From NCBI RefSeq assembly GCF_007671675.1, contig NZ_VCGW01000003.1, positions 310,001-374,000 of the forward strand: DNA of 64,000 nt, read 5' to 3'. Under the pieces are notes generated by a model. It was given only the letters and a program-made list of their open reading frames with translations. It made no database searches and was not told the DNA's origin. The position numbers were made by a program, and so were the translations under genes. Position 1 is the first letter of the stretch, and each line of letters opens with the position of its first letter. Source of the DNA: Marinobacter maritimus (GTDB lineage: Bacteria; Pseudomonadota; Gammaproteobacteria; Pseudomonadales; Oleiphilaceae). This document shows, piece by piece, positions 61,941 to 64,000 of the stretch.

Positions 61941-62987
61941 TCAGAGGTAGCCGAGCTCGGCCAGGTAGCCTTTCAGCATGTCCAGCGCCTTCTTGGCGTT
62001 TGCGCTGCGCTCGCCTTCCTCGTCCCACATTGCTTGGGCTGCTTTTACCAGTTTGTCCTGAACGTCATCCGGCAGAACGTTTACCTGCACACCCTGTTCG
62101 GCGATGACTTTGGCCAGGGTAAGGCGTTCCTTATAAAGGTATTCGTTGGTACGAATCCAGAATTGCTCATCAAGAGCATCTTTGACGATCTCCTGCATGT
62201 CTTTCGGCAACTTGTTCAGCGCCTTCATACTGACAATGATGACGTCCGTGCCCGCAATGTTCAGGGCTGGTTGAACGTGGTACTTGGCCACTTCATACAG
62301 AGCCATGCTGGCGGCGCCCTGAGCTGCACCCCAATGGGCACCGTCAACAATGCCCGAGTCCAGTGCCGAGTAAAGCTCGCTGCCCGGAATATAAGAGGCC
62401 GCAGCACCCGCTTCGGTCAGGAACTTTTGCAGGACACCCGAGGAGCGAATCTTCAGGCTGGTGAAATCTTCCCAGTTATTGATAGGCTTTTTGATCACCA
62501 TCTCGGTGGGGTAAACCTTGTCGGTCGCCCAGTAGACGTTGTGCTCTGCCGCTTCGTCACGGAGCATCTGTTCAAAGCCCATGCCCTGATGAAAGTACTC
62601 AGCTTCCCATACGTTGCGGAACGCAAAGGGCAGGCCGGACGCAATGCCGGCAAGAGAGACTTTATCCTGAGCGTACGATGGTGAAATTGTGCCCATTTCA
62701 AGAATGCCGCGGCTCACAGCATTGAATGTTTCCTGCGCCTTGAACAGCGCGCCGGCTTCATAAAGCTTGAGCTTCAGACGTCCGTCTGTGCGCTCTTCCA
62801 GAACTCGTTGCAGCCTTACCAGGCTGTCTGTGTAGGAGCTGCTGGCGCCTGGCCAGTGAGACTGTACTTTCCAGGTGAAGGTTTCCTGGGCTGCTGCGGG
62901 CGCAGCGGCCAGAGCAGCGGAAACACCTAAGGTAAGAGCTGACGCGTAAACGGTCAGGGCTTTGCGTGCGTTGGCAAAGAGATTCAT
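61941..62987 (-). CDS. TRAP transporter substrate-binding protein (DctP family), second system
   Basis: This 348-residue periplasmic protein has a signal peptide ending near AAPAAAQET and the DctP fold: WKVQSHWPGASSSYTDSL, EAGALFKAQETFNAVSRGILEMG, and SLKIRSSGVLQKFLTEAGA with the substrate-binding arginine in KIRSSG. It resembles the group for keto acids and other larger carboxylates more than ectoine binders, with no WRYAHEEYEGD-type opening. GAGG lies 7 bases before the ATG. Ligand unknown. Confidence 0.86.
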   Translation of the reverse strand: MNLFANARKALTVYASALTLGVSAALAAAPAAAQETFTWKVQSHWPGASSSYTDSLVRLQRVLEERTDGRLKLKLYEAGALFKAQETFNAVSRGILEMGTISPSYAQDKVSLAGIASGLPFAFRNVWEAEYFHQGMGFEQMLRDEAAEHNVYWATDKVYPTEMVIKKPINNWEDFTSLKIRSSGVLQKFLTEAGAAASYIPGSELYSALDSGIVDGAHWGAAQGAASMALYEVAKYHVQPALNIAGTDVIIVSMKALNKLPKDMQEIVKDALDEQFWIRTNEYLYKERLTLAKVIAEQGVQVNVLPDDVQDKLVKAAQAMWDEEGERSANAKKALDMLKGYLAELGYL

Positions 62988-63150
62988 GACTGTGCCTCGT
63001 TCGTTGTTGTAATGATGCTTATTGTTGTTTCACTGTGCAGAATTGACGACTGCAGGGTGAACTATTGTTTTCTGAATCTAACACAAGATCGGGCTTTTGC
63101 AATAGGATGTTTTAGGCGTAGACCCAGAAACTATTTGAAAGGATAGCTCA

Positions 63151-63891
63151 ATGATCGTCAGTCAGCAGTCTCACGGTGTGCTTCAGCTTATTATCAATCG
63201 TACTGAGAAGAAAAATGCCCTGACACGGGACATGTACCAGCAACTGAGTGACGCGGTAACCCGTGCCAACGAAAATGAGAGCGTGAGTGCTATTGTCATT
63301 TCCGGAGCCGGTGGCGTGTTCACGGCGGGAAACGACCTGGATGATTTCCGGGCTCGCGCCACGGATGAGCACCCGAAGCCCTCTGCCGGACTGGCGTTCA
63401 TTGAAGCGCTGATGAATTGCGATACGCCGGTTATAGCTGCCGTTGAAGGCCTGGCAATAGGTATTGGCACCACTTTGCTGTTGCACGTGGACGTTGTGGT
63501 CGCTGCCGAAAGTGCAAAATTCAAGACAGCGTTTGTGGATCTTGGGTTGGTGCCCGAGGCAGCTTCGACAGTCACCATGCCCCTGCATCTGGGGTCACGC
63601 AAAGCCACCGATCTTTTATTGCTGGGCGACGTGATCAGCGGCAGTGAGGCCAGGGATTGCGGGCTGGTAAACCGACTTGTGGGTGATGGGCAGGCTTTGT
63701 CTGAAGCGTTGCTAATCGCCGGGAATCTGGTCAGTAAGCCCCGTGAGGCACTGCGGGCCAGTAAGCGACTTATCCGGGCGCCTTGGCGAGAGCAGATAGA
63801 GCAAGCGCTTGAGCGGGAAAGAGAGGTTTTTACTGAGCGGCTTCGTTCCGAGGATTGCCGGGCCGCACTGGATAAGCTGGCCCGGCGCTGA
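63151..63891 (+). CDS. Enoyl-CoA hydratase/isomerase family protein (ECI-like)
   Basis: This 246-residue crotonase-fold protein has QLIINRTEKKNALTRDMY, GAGGVFTAGNDLDDF and VEGLAIGIGTTLLLHVD. The acid block is LGLVPEAASTVTMP, the single-glutamate form of delta3-delta2-enoyl-CoA isomerases, so isomerisation is likelier than hydration. AAAGGA lies 9 bases before the ATG. It converges on an acyl-CoA ligase gene and is a possible beta-oxidation partner. Confidence 0.82.
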   Translation: MIVSQQSHGVLQLIINRTEKKNALTRDMYQQLSDAVTRANENESVSAIVISGAGGVFTAGNDLDDFRARATDEHPKPSAGLAFIEALMNCDTPVIAAVEGLAIGIGTTLLLHVDVVVAAESAKFKTAFVDLGLVPEAASTVTMPLHLGSRKATDLLLLGDVISGSEARDCGLVNRLVGDGQALSEALLIAGNLVSKPREALRASKRLIRAPWREQIEQALEREREVFTERLRSEDCRAALDKLARR

Positions 63892-63907
63892 GCGGAATTA
63901 GCGCGGG

Positions 63908-64000
63908 CTATTGTGGGGCAGCGTGCCAGTAAGGCTCGCGCAGTTCCCGTTTAAGGATCTTGCCGATAGTAGAGCGGGGCAGCTCATCTCGGAATTCGAT
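63908..64000 (-). CDS. C-terminal end of an acyl-CoA synthetase (rest outside window)
   Basis: The minus strand from the right edge reads an open frame of 30 codons ending in TAG at 63908. The translation contains LPRSTIGKILKREL, which is the A10 motif of AMP-forming acyl-CoA synthetases, with the catalytic lysine of the C-terminal domain. Only the tail is visible, and the start lies outside. The gene converges on the enoyl-CoA isomerase gene. Confidence 0.75.
   Translation of the reverse strand: MEFRDELPRSTIGKILKRELREPYWHAAPQ

Noticed and set aside
1..64000. CRISPR arrays, prophage, transposons, tRNA and rRNA genes
   Set aside because: No direct-repeat arrays, integrase or transposase motifs, CCA-ended cloverleafs or rRNA-like stretches were noticed on reading both strands.

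Overview
The window is chromosomal DNA of a marine or halophilic gammaproteobacterium, most like Marinobacter. This is inferred from a very close TeaABCD-type ectoine TRAP system, an NhaD Na+/H+ antiporter, a complete-looking phenylacetate (paa) region, several ABC and TRAP carboxylate importers, and the gammaproteobacterial style of the signalling proteins. I see no phage, transposase, CRISPR array, tRNA or rRNA; it reads as dense core and catabolic chromosome.

Layout. 1-3386: the end of a polyamine-binding protein (PotD family) and a membrane diguanylate cyclase. 3383-6922 (minus): teaA-teaB-teaC-teaD, compatible-solute uptake. 7020-11168: separate metabolic genes (alpha/beta hydrolase, luciferase-like flavin oxidoreductase, a stand-alone OvoA-type methyltransferase, nitroreductase, enoyl-CoA hydratase). 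11337-17938 (plus): a Liv-type ABC importer in one operon with an acyl-CoA ligase. 18082-19590: nhaD. 19893-22855: a two-gene module of a beta-helix lipoprotein and a diheme cytochrome lipoprotein, split by a perfect 19-bp inverted repeat. 22936-24451: a membrane-anchored AraC-type regulator and a small GreA/GreB-C-terminal-like protein. 24676-29777 (minus): an unusual cbb3-type oxidase operon in which a CcoS-like segment is fused to CcoN, CcoP is reduced to one heme, and the copper ATPase CcoI is the last gene. 30162-32534: a large serine-hydrolase-like lipoprotein. 32558-51892: the phenylacetate region. 51969-58297 (minus): a phosphorelay operon (CHASE hybrid kinase, REC-GGDEF, REC-PAS-GGDEF-EAL). 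58493-64000: a small unknown protein, an MFS exporter, a second TRAP transporter, an enoyl-CoA hydratase/isomerase and the tail of an acyl-CoA ligase.

Phenylacetate region. PaaX (32558-33529) is divergent from a five-gene Liv-type ABC importer whose last gene fuses a hemerythrin-like domain to the LivF ATPase. Two convergent catabolic operons follow: paaABCDE-paaZ (epoxidase and ring cleavage) and paaGHIJK (beta-oxidation steps and the CoA ligase), with paaY divergent. Three promoters, in front of the ABC importer, paaA and paaG, carry the same bipartite operator TGATAC-N27-GTATC(A/G). Each has a TTGAxx/TAxxxT promoter with a 16-bp spacer, and the proximal half-site always falls between -35 and -10. 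This defines a PaaX regulon by sequence alone and places the transporter in it. No paaF gene is in the cluster.

The observations most worth a second look are the PaaX operator set, the hemerythrin-LivF fusion, the CcoS-CcoN fusion with a monoheme third subunit, the inverted repeat inside the beta-helix/diheme pair, and the orphan OvoA-type methyltransferase.
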